Assembly (NCBI GenBank): GCA_947585615.1
Contig: CANPXD010000014.1
Coordinates: 1-34,728 of the forward strand
Origin: an uncultured Clostridia bacterium
Lineage (GTDB): Bacteria; Bacillota; Clostridia; Oscillospirales; Acutalibacteraceae
Direction: 5' to 3'
DNA: 34,728 nucleotides
Positions 25,163-34,710 of the stretch are shown here, in pieces; position 1 is the first letter of the stretch, and each line of letters starts with the position of its first letter. The position numbers and the translations under genes were made by a program. A model generated the notes under the pieces. That model worked only from the letters and a program-made list of their open reading frames with translations, did no database searches and had not been told where the DNA came from.

Positions 25163-25510
25163 ATCCAAGTTTAATGGACGTCAAAACCGTAACCGTTTTT
25201 GCGAAAGAATTTGAACGTTAGAGACCTCCTGTAAGTTAAAGTTGAGGTATCGGCAGTGACGGATTGTTCGGATAAACCGTGTCGATTTGGAAGAAATAAA
25301 TTTCCGGGCTACGGTTTGTACCATTCGTTGATGCCTTTACGGACAATCGGCACCCTATGGAAATACGGGATGCTGCACACCCCGCCACTCACCTCCACGA
25401 TTCCTGCAGTGTGCCGACACTTCAGAATGCGTATAGCAAAAATGACTAAACAGTTGAAAGACCGTCGGATTAGCTGCATAACCGCTTCGGCGTCTTTCGC
25501 GGAAAGGCGG
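25163..25510 (+). other. Gene-free spacer of unclear origin before the ABC pair
   Basis: 348 nt with no convincing gene. The track extends the ABC ORF into it, but the predicted residues (Cys, His, Arg and Pro-rich) look unlike any transporter N terminus. It seems richer in GC than its surroundings and shows no terminator for the phosphoesterase and no good promoter. It may be a remnant of a lost gene; I could not identify one in either strand. Confidence 0.4.
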
Positions 25511-27301
25511 ATGATTACAGAAGTGAAAGAAAATTTAAAATATATAATCGGTAACTGGCTCAAATGGGACAAAAAAAGTCTGCTTTTCTTTTTTGTGCGC
25601 GTTCCTGCGCTTGTTCTCCAGCCTCTTGTAACGGCATATATACCAAAGGCGATGATAGACTGTATCAGCAACGGCGCAACACCCGGCAGACTTACACTTA
25701 TTGTCGCTCTTTTAAGTCTGCTGCTGACATTTACAATCTGGATGGATCCTTTTATGAAAGAGCTTATCAGAGGCAGTGCCCGTATTATCCGTATGAGATA
25801 TGCAGTTATGGCTTTTAGAAAAAATCTGCATACCGATTATTTGAACATAGAGAGTCTTGAGGGCAGAGAAATTCAGAAACGCGCTGAGGAATTCTATAAC
25901 GCGCGTTTTTCCTCAGGCGCGGATTTTATGGAAACTTGCAATGACTTTCTTGTTTGCGTTGTGGGAGTAATCGCTTCAGCGGCACTGATTTATAGAATAA
26001 ATATTTTAATGATTTTGATTATTCTTCTGACCTGCGCAGGTGAATTTTTCCTGCTGAGGCTGCTGAATAAAAAACAGAAAAAAACGCTTGACAGTGTCTC
26101 AAAATTCACCGCAAAACTTGATTATTTTTATAAGCTGAGTAAGAACAGCGACGCGTCAAAGGATATAAAAATCTACAACTTTCAGAATTATTTTATAAAA
26201 ACAACAGCTAAAATCACAGCGGATATAGAGAAAATCATTTCAAAATATACACATCAGAGTGCTGCCGTAAGCGGAACAAGGGCGCTGCTGAATCTTGTAA
26301 GGCAGTTTATCGCTTATGCCTATCTGATTTATCTCGTAACCGCGTCAAAGCTTTCTGTTTCCGACTTTGTTTTCTACTTCGGAATCATAACAGGATTTTC
26401 AAACTGGATTATCAACCTTGTAGTGTCCTACTCAAAATTGGAACGCTGCTGCAATGACTGCGCGTCATTCAGAAAATATGTTGAAAGCGATGAGGAAAGC
26501 AAGAATAAACCCGACGCGGATTTTGATACGATAGAATCAATAGAATTCAAAAATGTGTCATTTACATATCCCTCTGCCGAAAGCAGCACGATAAACAATA
26601 TGTCATTTAAAATTGAAAAGGGCGAAAACATAGCTATTGTCGGAGAAAACGGCGCGGGCAAAACAACTGCAATAAAGCTTCTCTGCGGTCTGTATTACCC
26701 AACAGAAGGCAATATACTTATAAATAACAGAAGCAGCCGTGACTTTTCGAGGGACAGCTATTTTGATTTGTTTTCCGTTGTTTTTCAGGATTACTATTTT
26801 ATGCCGATGACTATTGCGCAGAACATCTGCGCAAAAAAAGATTACGACAGAGAGAAGCTGTATTCTGCGCTTGAACAGGCAGGAATCGCTGATAAAATAA
26901 ACCGTCTTGAAAAAAAGGAAAATGCTCTTATGGTGCGCGAGGTTTACAGGGACGCGGCAGATTTTTCAGGCGGAGAAAAACAGAAACTTCTGCTTGCAAA
27001 GGCAGTATACAAAAATGCGCCGGTTCTTATTCTTGATGAGCCGACTGCGGCTCTCGATCCCATATCCGAAAACGAGCTTTATCTGAAATACAACGAGCTG
27101 ACTGAAAACAAAATTTCATTTTTTATTTCCCACCGTCTTTCTTCAACACGCTTTTGCGACAGAATTCTGTTTATAAAAGACGGCAGAGTGGCTGAGTGCG
27201 GAACGCACGAGGAATTGATGCACCTCAAAGGAGCGTATTACAGAATGTATCAGCTCCAGAGCTGTTATTATAAGGAAATGGGGGTTGAACTGTATGAGTA
27301 A
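25511..27301 (+). CDS. ABC exporter half-transporter 1 (fused membrane and ATPase domains)
   Basis: 596 residues from ATG 25511 (MITEVKENLKYIIGNWLKW). The ribosome binding site is poor (GGAAAGG at close spacing), so the start is uncertain; the 85 codons the track adds upstream do not look like protein. Membrane domain with about six helices to residue 340, then ATPase domain: Walker A GENGAGKTT, Q-loop VFQDYYF, signature FSGGEKQ, Walker B VLILDEPTAALDP, H-loop ISHRLSS. No N-terminal peptidase domain. Overlaps the next gene by 8 nt, so the two form a heterodimer with high likelihood. Cargo unknown; family members export peptides, lipids or drugs. Confidence 0.9.
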   Translation: MITEVKENLKYIIGNWLKWDKKSLLFFFVRVPALVLQPLVTAYIPKAMIDCISNGATPGRLTLIVALLSLLLTFTIWMDPFMKELIRGSARIIRMRYAVMAFRKNLHTDYLNIESLEGREIQKRAEEFYNARFSSGADFMETCNDFLVCVVGVIASAALIYRINILMILIILLTCAGEFFLLRLLNKKQKKTLDSVSKFTAKLDYFYKLSKNSDASKDIKIYNFQNYFIKTTAKITADIEKIISKYTHQSAAVSGTRALLNLVRQFIAYAYLIYLVTASKLSVSDFVFYFGIITGFSNWIINLVVSYSKLERCCNDCASFRKYVESDEESKNKPDADFDTIESIEFKNVSFTYPSAESSTINNMSFKIEKGENIAIVGENGAGKTTAIKLLCGLYYPTEGNILINNRSSRDFSRDSYFDLFSVVFQDYYFMPMTIAQNICAKKDYDREKLYSALEQAGIADKINRLEKKENALMVREVYRDAADFSGGEKQKLLLAKAVYKNAPVLILDEPTAALDPISENELYLKYNELTENKISFFISHRLSSTRFCDRILFIKDGRVAECGTHEELMHLKGAYYRMYQLQSCYYKEMGVELYE

Positions 27302-29120
27302 GGTGAATACGGTATTTAAAATATACAGAGAAATACAGAGCCTTGAAAAACGTATACTGCCTGCTGTTGCCGTACAGTCCGTAACAGCCTCTGTAAGACC
27401 GTTTGTAAACATATTTTTTACGGCAAAGCTCATTGATCTGCTTCAGGCAAAAGCTGATTATAAAACGCTTGTTTTTTACATCTGCCTTGCGATAGCAATA
27501 AATTTCGTGCTGTTTTTTCTTGGAAGTTTTCTTGACGATTATTCGGAAAATCTGAGAAATCTTCTTTTAAATAAGGAAAATAAAAAGGTAGCCTCTAAGC
27601 TTTATAAAACAGAATACAGTATGCTTGAAAACAGTGATTTCAAACAGCTTGTTCACAGGCATGAGGAGGCGGAAAAAAGCCGATGGGCACGCTTTCCGTA
27701 TTTCGTTTGGACAACATTCAGGTTTTTAAACGGTTTGTTCACCCTGATAATATCGGTTATAATCATCATTCCGCTGCTAAAAGCGGGTTTTATAACAACA
27801 GGCAATTCATTCTTTGAAAAGCCGGTATTTCTTATAACGATAATATGCTCGATTCTCGCCATGGCAGTGATTATTCTGCTTGTCGCTGTCAATTTAAATA
27901 AATCATATTTAAAGGCAAATGAATCTTATGCGGAGCTTGACAGAATTTTTTATGCGTTTATTGATATTTTTGCCGATTACAGAACGGGAAAGGAAATCAG
28001 GCTTTATAAAGAGCAGGATTTGATAGACGGTATTGCTACGGATAAAATACTTACAGACGGCGAAAAAACCCTGAGGCGTATATCCATGCACACAGCGAAG
28101 GCAAGTTCATTTGTTGCCATACTCGGCGCGCTTGTAGGCTTCGGCGTTTATCTCTTTATAGGAATAAAGGGACTGTTCGGAATTTTCGGAATCGGCTCTC
28201 TTGTGCTTTATTGCGGTTCTTTTATGCAGATTATAAACGGGATAATGATGATGGCAAACACCCTTGGCAAGCTCGAGGAGATAATACCGCTTGCCGAATG
28301 TTATTTTGAAATTCTTAATACAAAAGACAATATGCGCTTCGGCAGCAAAGAGCTTGATCCGAACGGAAAATTTAAAATAGAATTCAAGAACGTATCGTTT
28401 AAATATCCCGGCACTGAAAATTACGCGCTCAGAGATATTAATATAAAAATTGAAAACGGCGAAAGTCTTGCCGTAGTCAGCAGAAACGGCAGCGGCAAAA
28501 CAACATTTATAAAGCTGCTTTGCAGACTTTATGATGTTACCGAAGGAGAAATTCTGATTAACGGAATTAATATTGCGCAGTATAGTCAGGATAGCCTGAA
28601 CAGAATTTATTCTGTTGTTTTTCAGGATTTTAAAATTTTTTCCACCACACTTGCGCAAAACATTTCAGCCGGCGGCAGTTATAACAAAAATAGGCTTATG
28701 ACCTCGCTCGAAAAGGCAAATATAAAGAACCGCGTGCTGGAAATGAAGAATGCCGAAAACACATATATGTATAAAGATCTGGACAGAGCAGGCGTTGAAA
28801 TTTCAGGCGGAGAGGCGCAGAGGCTTGCGCTTGCAAGAGCGCTCTATAAGGACGCGCCTATTGTGATTCTTGATGAGCCGACTGCGGCGCTGGATCCGAT
28901 TGCCGAAAATGAAATATACAGCCGTTTTAATTCTTTTGTTGATAATAAAACAGCAATTTATATTTCTCATAGACTTTCAAGCTGCGTTTTCTGCGACAGA
29001 ATAGCTGTTTTTGACAATGGCGCTCTTGTTCAGACAGGAACGCATTCATCGCTCCTGTCCGACAAAACCGGTGTGTATAAAAAACTCTGGAGCTCACAGG
29101 CTGAATATTATATTCATTAA
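27294..29120 (+). CDS. ABC exporter half-transporter 2
   Basis: 608 residues from ATG 27294. The track uses a TTG three codons earlier; the ATG overlaps the stop of the first half-transporter (ATGAGTAA), a classic coupled arrangement, with GGGG about 9 nt upstream. Six-helix membrane domain, then ATPase motifs: Walker A SRNGSGKTT, Q-loop VFQDFKIF, signature ISGGEAQ, Walker B IVILDEPTAALDP, H-loop ISHRLSS. Both half-transporters keep the Walker B Glu, so both sites could be active. It ends 50 nt before the cassette 3 terminator, which it faces and may share. Confidence 0.92.
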   Translation: MSKVNTVFKIYREIQSLEKRILPAVAVQSVTASVRPFVNIFFTAKLIDLLQAKADYKTLVFYICLAIAINFVLFFLGSFLDDYSENLRNLLLNKENKKVASKLYKTEYSMLENSDFKQLVHRHEEAEKSRWARFPYFVWTTFRFLNGLFTLIISVIIIIPLLKAGFITTGNSFFEKPVFLITIICSILAMAVIILLVAVNLNKSYLKANESYAELDRIFYAFIDIFADYRTGKEIRLYKEQDLIDGIATDKILTDGEKTLRRISMHTAKASSFVAILGALVGFGVYLFIGIKGLFGIFGIGSLVLYCGSFMQIINGIMMMANTLGKLEEIIPLAECYFEILNTKDNMRFGSKELDPNGKFKIEFKNVSFKYPGTENYALRDINIKIENGESLAVVSRNGSGKTTFIKLLCRLYDVTEGEILINGINIAQYSQDSLNRIYSVVFQDFKIFSTTLAQNISAGGSYNKNRLMTSLEKANIKNRVLEMKNAENTYMYKDLDRAGVEISGGEAQRLALARALYKDAPIVILDEPTAALDPIAENEIYSRFNSFVDNKTAIYISHRLSSCVFCDRIAVFDNGALVQTGTHSSLLSDKTGVYKKLWSSQAEYYIH

Positions 29121-29169
29121 AAGGCAATACCCTGACTGAAAAAAATGACGCGTAAATAATCATCATAAA

Positions 29170-29199
29170 ATCCCCCTCTTCCGAACGGAAGAGGGGGAT
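29170..29199 (-). terminator. Shared terminator of cassette 3 and the ABC operon
   Basis: Same 13-bp stem and loop as in cassette 2. On the minus strand it is followed by TTTATGATG; on the plus strand TGATTGTTTC. Convergent genes on both sides make bidirectional use likely. Confidence 0.75.
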
Positions 29200-29253
29200 T
29201 GATTGTTTCATTCCGGATTTTTAAAATTCAACTTCCACAGGATAACCGCCGTC
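29170..29253 (-). repeat. 84-nt perfect inverted repeat, 3' end of cassette 3
   Basis: Reverse complement of 19560-19643 without a mismatch; spans peptide 3' end, spacer and terminator. Confidence 0.92.
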
Positions 29254-29364
29254 AAGGCTTATATCGCCCCAGTCCGGCGCGCCGCTTAGTCCTGCTGTTG
29301 CGATTTTATCGCAAAGATTATATTCAAGAATTTCAATATCCGGCTCTTTGTAAGTTCTTTTCAT
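29221..29364 (-). CDS. 47-residue cassette peptide, copy 3
   Basis: Begins MKRTYKEPDIEILEYNLCDK, continues IATAGLSGAPDWGDISLDGG and ends YPVEVEF. Same length as the other two. It differs from copy 2 at positions 10, 14, 16, 18, 20, 29, 30 and 36, and uniquely carries one Cys (18). The last 11 codons are identical in DNA to copy 2. The ATG lies 15 nt after the TGA of the large gene, with GGGAGG between. Function unknown; see copies 1 and 2. Confidence 0.9.
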   Translation of the reverse strand: MKRTYKEPDIEILEYNLCDKIATAGLSGAPDWGDISLDGGYPVEVEF

Positions 29365-29379
29365 CTGTCGGCCTCCCAA

Positions 29380-32300
29380 TCATTTAAGCTCAGCTTTTAC
29401 AACATCGGAGTATACGGTATGCCTGCCCGTTCCATCTTTGTATATTACATATGCGCAATAAGAAACCGCAAGTCCTTCAGGATGATTTTTGCCGTAACCT
29501 ATTGAAGCCGCAAATTCGTTGTCAGCCATCATTGTTGCCAACGGTGCGGAAAGGTTGAGAACCTTCTTTGCATTGCTTACATCACTGAGCGTGATTTTTT
29601 CTGACTGATTGCCGCTTGCGTCAAGTACAATGCCGACTCCCTCAACAGTTATATCTTCTTTTGTCGCGAAGAAGCCTACAAACTGTGCTCTCTTTTCCGG
29701 ACTTGTAACAGGTGTGCTGATTACGGAAACCTCAACCGTGTCTGTATGTCCGGCAAGTTCACTTTCGCTTACCTGCTGAATGGCAACGCTCTGGCAAGCG
29801 TAGAAACTGTAAGTGTCGCCGTATTTAAGGATTTTTCCTGTATTCGCGTCTTTCAAAGCTGCCGCGCCCGGAATGGATACGGTTATATATTGATTCCATA
29901 CAATGCCTGTCTTCGGGTATCCGTCGACACTGCTTCCGCTTTCGTCGCGAAGATCTATTTCATAACCGCCTGATCTTTCTTCCGGCTTGTAATTTACAAG
30001 GAGCGTAACTTTCTCCGTTCCTTCGTCAAAGGTTATTGTTCCGTCTGTCTGATAGGTCTGCTCGTTTGCCATATCCTTGAAACCGTCTACCGTGAAGAAG
30101 ATACGATTCGGAACAGGAGCGTCGGACAAATTATATTTGATTGTTTTGTCCGGCTGTATTTCCGCATAATCATACGCGATCGGAACTTTTGAATCCGGAT
30201 TATTTATAAATGTAATCTGAATAAATTTGCTTTCTTCTTCTTCGTTCTTCGCGGTTGTGTAAAGCTCTGTGTCACCTCTTACATTAAATGTATAGGTTGG
30301 AGCGGTGAGCATATAAGAAGTTTCCTGAGTCTGGTTCGTGCCTTTTGCCGTTACCTTGCCGGACCACGCGACCGCTTCTTCGCCTCCCGTGGGGTTTTTA
30401 AGTTCAATGGCGTCGTCATAATAGAACTCTCCCGCCTCAGACGCTGAGGTTGAATAACCGACCGTATAACCGATACCATCCGCGCCATTTGTTCTTGTTA
30501 CATAATACGGTTTCTTGTTCGCGCCGTAAACCGTAATCTTGTACTTGTAATGGTAATTGTTGATAGCGGTTTGTATAGTCTCTGCGGAAGCGTCATAATT
30601 ATAGCCTGTATAATCCTTGCCTGCGATTGTTATTGTTTCGCTGACGCTTGCCTTTGCCTTTTCAACTTCCTTGCGGATTTCATCGATGTTGTATTCGTCC
30701 GCATTGTCTATCTTTTCAAATTTTTCAAGCTCGTCATCATATGCGTCGGAATTTGTTGTATTTTCTTCCAGCTTAACCTGGGCGGCGGCTAACTTTCTGC
30801 GTTCGCTCGTAATTTGACTGTTTTCTTTGTCACTTGTTCTGCTCTGCTTATAGGTTGAGTAATCAAAATATGATGCGCTGTCAACAATATTTTTGACCTC
30901 TTTAAGAGCCGCGGCGGTATACGTATACGTTTCGCTTTCAAGTGCGCTGAGAAGATCGTTTTTGTTTGAATTATAAACCGCCCAGTCAGCAGGTGTATAT
31001 AGCTCCTGACCGCATTCGTCGCATTTTCCGTTACTGTCTAATGTATCTACACATTCTACATAGCCGTCGGATTTTGCGGGACAGCCGTTTTCGCATACAT
31101 AGGAATGAGAATGTCCGTCACCTTTAAGCTCATCTTTGTCTTCAGGTCCCGCTAAATCTTCGTTGAGATTTGGAGAATATACGAATTTATGTTCAACATA
31201 ATTTGAGCAGAATTCGCACTTGCCGTCTGAATTGTCGCCGTCCGTGCATCCTTCAATTATTCCTGTGTTTAATTCGCACGGTTCGTTAGCGCAGGTTTTG
31301 GTGTGCGTTCCGCATTCGTCGCTTGCGGCATAGTTCAGATCATGCTCTAAATATCCGCGGCAAAGGTCGCACCTTCCGTCGGCAAAGAGATCTCCTTCGC
31401 TGCATTTTTGAGCCTGCTTCGCCTCTTCCAATTCCTCACCTGTGAGATCGTGATTATGGCAGTCATAGGTATGCGTGCCGCAGGAGGTCTGTATATATTC
31501 AAGGTGATGTTCCATTGTATCATGGCAGTAGTCGCAAAGCAATGAGCCTGCTTCGGCAGCTTCATTGGTGCATGATTCAGGAACTCTCGTGTGCTCACTG
31601 CAGTCTTCTCTTGAACAGTATTTGTAATGTTTACCGCAGTATGCCTGCTCGTCAGTTCCTTCCAGAGGTTCTGAGTCATAAATATAGTCATGACCGAGAG
31701 CGGCAACATTCGTATCTGTTTTTTGATTCGAGCATATGCCGCAAAGATAAACAGCTGTTCCCGTTTCCGTACAGGTAGGCGCTTTTGTCGTTCCGTCAAC
31801 AGTTATCTCGGAATAATTGTGCTCTCCGTCGGGATTAATTGCAGCCTTTACGGCTTCAAGAGCGGAATTAAGATTGTTGTATCTCGTCTGGCATTCATTT
31901 ACAATCGCGTCGTTTGACATAGTTTTATATTCCATGTCCTTTTTGGCGGCACCGAGCTTAGCTATAAAATCAGCGTATTTTGCCTGATCGTAGCAGCCGT
32001 AAGCGTTATCGAACGATTCTGCCAGAAACTGGTTTGCCTCGTCTATTTTTTCAAACAGGGGAACTACGTCAATAACCGTTATGGTTTGAGTTAAATTCGA
32101 AAAAGTTCCGTCAAAAGTTTTGTGATTATTACCTGAACGAAAAGCAAAGTAGTAATGAATCGGAGGAGAAGCATAATTATATATTTTTATATCTTCAACA
32201 GTATATTCCTTATTTTCATTTACTTTGGAAATACTAGTGGTTATATCTCCAAGAACAGTTAAATTCCCTTCTTGAGTAATATTAATATAGTTTTTGGTGT

Positions 32301-34710
32301 CATCACCTATTTGAGATTTTGTCAATGCACCATGGTAGGTTAAACCTGCATCAAAATTATCACTTTTTTTGGCAGATCCGCCCTCTTTCCAAGTGACAGT
32401 CATTGTAGAGCCGTCTTCATAGGCATATTTGTCAAATGGTGAAGTTGAAGAAAAAGCTAAAAAATGAAGCCGATAACCGTATCCTGCTGTATTGTTAAAA
32501 GCAATATTATAAGGCGTTGTTAGCTCTAATTTTTTTCTATTGGTTCTGAATACCGTTTTTTGAGTTGTTACTCCCGCCAAAAAAGCAGACAAAGAATTAT
32601 TATTTCCTGTTGTAGAAGCTTCGGTATCACCAATGGTCTCATTGACTATTTCTCCGTTTGGCATTGTCGTAAATGCCAGTGTAAGTTTTTTTATTGCTTC
32701 GCGCAGCGCGTTCACATGATCTTGATAAGCATTCCACTCTTTGGCTTCCGCCTCCATATAATTATTTGATTTGATTTCATTGTCCGGAAGCGTCGGATAG
32801 TCGGTAACTTTAAGCGAATCCGAATACTGTTGCGCCACGCCGATTGCTTCTGCCAATTGCGCGTAATTTATATAATCATTTGAATTATAATTTTTAGCTT
32901 CTGAGATAAGTTCGTCAAGGCTTGTTGTGTTAAGCCGCAGCGCCTTTATTGCGTCCATAACGGCAAGAGCCGCCTGCTCAACCTTATACTGTTCTTCTTT
33001 CCTTACGGGGAGATTTTGTTCGCCGTCAGGGTAAATGATGTTAAATTGTTCCTCAACAACCTCAAGGAGCGCGTTAAAGGATTTCGCTGTATAATAGATG
33101 TTTGTAAGACCTTTGGCTATCGCTCTTGCCTGGTCAAATATCGTTGTGTCGGCAACGTCCTCGCTGAAATAGGTGAGATCGAAATACGCCGCGTCAAGGT
33201 CGCTTTGAAGTTTGTCTATCTCCGTCTGGGAAAGCGTGTAGCCGTTATTTTTAACATCCTTAACAGCCTGGATGGCGGCGTCATATGCTTTTACAAAATT
33301 ATTCCATGTCGTATTAGTATAAATCTGCTGTTTTGTATCCGCGGTCGTGTTGCCGTTATTGTAAATCGTCATCATATCTTCAACGGTATCGCTGAGGGTA
33401 TACATAATTCCTGCGGGATTTTTAAGAAGCTCATTTTTTATACCGTCATAGTCATTTACGGCACCGGATATTTCATTTGCGACAGATTTAACCTGCTCTC
33501 TTGTGTATGTGTAATTGGAACTATTTCCTTTTTTATTATCATCATTACCATAAACACTATTGTAGGGTATTCCTGTAAGTCTGTCAATTGCGCTGATATA
33601 TTGGAGCGCTTTATCGGTAGATGTACTTGTTAATAATGAAAGTCCGCTAAGCGTATCATCATCTTCTACATATACTGCTTCAGCAAGTCTGGTCTGAACA
33701 GGAATATAGTTCACTATGAACAATGGAATTGCTGACGCCGAAATCGTTCCGGCGTTATGCTGAAGTTTATTATTTTCTTGCTGTTGAAAATTCCAAACAA
33801 TTGTATTGATTTCCTTGCTGTATTCTTTGTCGCCTAAAGTACAATCAATATACATAGTGTTTGAGTAATATACGGTTTGATTTGTTTTAGGCATAACTGC
33901 AGTAGAAACATAAGTATTTTTGTGGTTTAATTTGTTTATAGCCTGCGTTTGGTATCCCGGAGACCCAGTGGCATAGCCGTGAGACATTTGATTAAATGAA
34001 ACTGTAACACTCAAATCGGTTGATGACGGATACATATACGCAATTGTTCTTCCTGTTGTCTGTCCAAGATATGATAATCCTTTTCCAAAAACGGTAACAG
34101 GCATCGCCATTGTGTTTCCGTCATAGAGAAATACAGCCGTTCCATATTGAGCTCCCTGTTGTGTTTTTTTATTCGATTGTATACCTGATGCACCATCATA
34201 GTCACTTTGAACATAATTGGACTTATCGCTTACGCCGTCAGTATAAAGGGCATTGGAAAGCTGGTCGCCTGATACAAGCGAATGTGCCTGACCAGGCTCT
34301 GACGTATAAGAACCGTCTGCCGCCGATGTGGCGAGTGTCGGAGAGGAGTAATCACCCATTTTCCCGATAGCTGTCTCAAGGGCGCTGATTTTCTGATTCA
34401 TTTCGTCCTCTGAAAACGTGTATCCATCCGCGCCGACCTTGCAGAGATCATAGTATTTTCGTGCGTCAAGATAAGCGTCATACGCCTGTTTCATATTTGT
34501 TTTTACAGTTGTAAGATTCCTCAAAGTTACCGAATAATTGTTCAGAGCGTCAATCAGAGGAAGATACGGATCTGAACTTTCAATAGCCTCAACTGCCGCT
34601 GAAGCGCTTTCGGGCTTTGCAAGGCTGAGTCCGATAAACGGAATGGAAGTCAGCGCCATAATGAGTGAAAGCATGGCGCAGAGCATCCTTTTTGATAGCT
34701 TAACTTTCAT
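29380..34710 (-). CDS. Large secreted protein of cassette 3, with Cys/His-rich repeats
   Basis: 1,776 residues, longest of the three. Signal peptide MKVKLSKRMLCAMLSLIMAL..., likely cut near SASA-AVEA; AGGAGG lies 8 nt before the ATG at 34710. N-terminal helical part, diverged beta-type middle, a FIVAR-like stretch (about 870-965), then a Cys/His-rich region (about 980-1235) that the other two lack, a further helical part, and a C-terminal module (about 1387-1776) that keeps NVRGDTELY, FYACQ, KRAQFVGFFA and SYCAYVIYKDG but is more diverged than copies 1 and 2 are from each other. No LPXTG, SLH or dockerin seen. Secreted surface role is inference; metal binding or disulfides by the Cys region are possible. 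Confidence 0.9.
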   Translation of the reverse strand: MKVKLSKRMLCAMLSLIMALTSIPFIGLSLAKPESASAAVEAIESSDPYLPLIDALNNYSVTLRNLTTVKTNMKQAYDAYLDARKYYDLCKVGADGYTFSEDEMNQKISALETAIGKMGDYSSPTLATSAADGSYTSEPGQAHSLVSGDQLSNALYTDGVSDKSNYVQSDYDGASGIQSNKKTQQGAQYGTAVFLYDGNTMAMPVTVFGKGLSYLGQTTGRTIAYMYPSSTDLSVTVSFNQMSHGYATGSPGYQTQAINKLNHKNTYVSTAVMPKTNQTVYYSNTMYIDCTLGDKEYSKEINTIVWNFQQQENNKLQHNAGTISASAIPLFIVNYIPVQTRLAEAVYVEDDDTLSGLSLLTSTSTDKALQYISAIDRLTGIPYNSVYGNDDNKKGNSSNYTYTREQVKSVANEISGAVNDYDGIKNELLKNPAGIMYTLSDTVEDMMTIYNNGNTTADTKQQIYTNTTWNNFVKAYDAAIQAVKDVKNNGYTLSQTEIDKLQSDLDAAYFDLTYFSEDVADTTIFDQARAIAKGLTNIYYTAKSFNALLEVVEEQFNIIYPDGEQNLPVRKEEQYKVEQAALAVMDAIKALRLNTTSLDELISEAKNYNSNDYINYAQLAEAIGVAQQYSDSLKVTDYPTLPDNEIKSNNYMEAEAKEWNAYQDHVNALREAIKKLTLAFTTMPNGEIVNETIGDTEASTTGNNNSLSAFLAGVTTQKTVFRTNRKKLELTTPYNIAFNNTAGYGYRLHFLAFSSTSPFDKYAYEDGSTMTVTWKEGGSAKKSDNFDAGLTYHGALTKSQIGDDTKNYINITQEGNLTVLGDITTSISKVNENKEYTVEDIKIYNYASPPIHYYFAFRSGNNHKTFDGTFSNLTQTITVIDVVPLFEKIDEANQFLAESFDNAYGCYDQAKYADFIAKLGAAKKDMEYKTMSNDAIVNECQTRYNNLNSALEAVKAAINPDGEHNYSEITVDGTTKAPTCTETGTAVYLCGICSNQKTDTNVAALGHDYIYDSEPLEGTDEQAYCGKHYKYCSREDCSEHTRVPESCTNEAAEAGSLLCDYCHDTMEHHLEYIQTSCGTHTYDCHNHDLTGEELEEAKQAQKCSEGDLFADGRCDLCRGYLEHDLNYAASDECGTHTKTCANEPCELNTGIIEGCTDGDNSDGKCEFCSNYVEHKFVYSPNLNEDLAGPEDKDELKGDGHSHSYVCENGCPAKSDGYVECVDTLDSNGKCDECGQELYTPADWAVYNSNKNDLLSALESETYTYTAAALKEVKNIVDSASYFDYSTYKQSRTSDKENSQITSERRKLAAAQVKLEENTTNSDAYDDELEKFEKIDNADEYNIDEIRKEVEKAKASVSETITIAGKDYTGYNYDASAETIQTAINNYHYKYKITVYGANKKPYYVTRTNGADGIGYTVGYSTSASEAGEFYYDDAIELKNPTGGEEAVAWSGKVTAKGTNQTQETSYMLTAPTYTFNVRGDTELYTTAKNEEEESKFIQITFINNPDSKVPIAYDYAEIQPDKTIKYNLSDAPVPNRIFFTVDGFKDMANEQTYQTDGTITFDEGTEKVTLLVNYKPEERSGGYEIDLRDESGSSVDGYPKTGIVWNQYITVSIPGAAALKDANTGKILKYGDTYSFYACQSVAIQQVSESELAGHTDTVEVSVISTPVTSPEKRAQFVGFFATKEDITVEGVGIVLDASGNQSEKITLSDVSNAKKVLNLSAPLATMMADNEFAASIGYGKNHPEGLAVSYCAYVIYKDGTGRHTVYSDVVKAELK
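31003..31696 (-). repeat. Four tandem Cys/His-rich modules in the cassette 3 protein
   Basis: Each module of about 50-65 residues follows the plan (E/G)H-x-(L/F/Y)-x-Y ... CGxHxxxC ... C ... DGxCxxC (for example DGRCDLCRGYLEH and DGKCEFCSNYVEH, ending with GKCDECGQEL). It is preceded by a CTETGTAVYLCGICSNQ segment like the Cys repeats common in gut bacterial surface proteins. Limits approximate. Confidence 0.75.

Noticed and set aside
25256-25510. N-terminal 85 residues of the track ORF for ABC half-transporter 1
   Set aside because: No ribosome binding site, composition unlike a transporter, and the family-like sequence begins at MITEVKENLKYII.
25309-25671. 120-residue minus-strand ORF across the spacer and ABC gene start
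   Set aside because: Considered as a transposase remnant, but no motif or terminal repeats were found and half of it is antisense to the ABC gene.
33016-33633. 205-residue plus-strand ORF inside the cassette 3 large gene
   Set aside because: Cys, Ile and Val-rich antisense shadow with no start signals.
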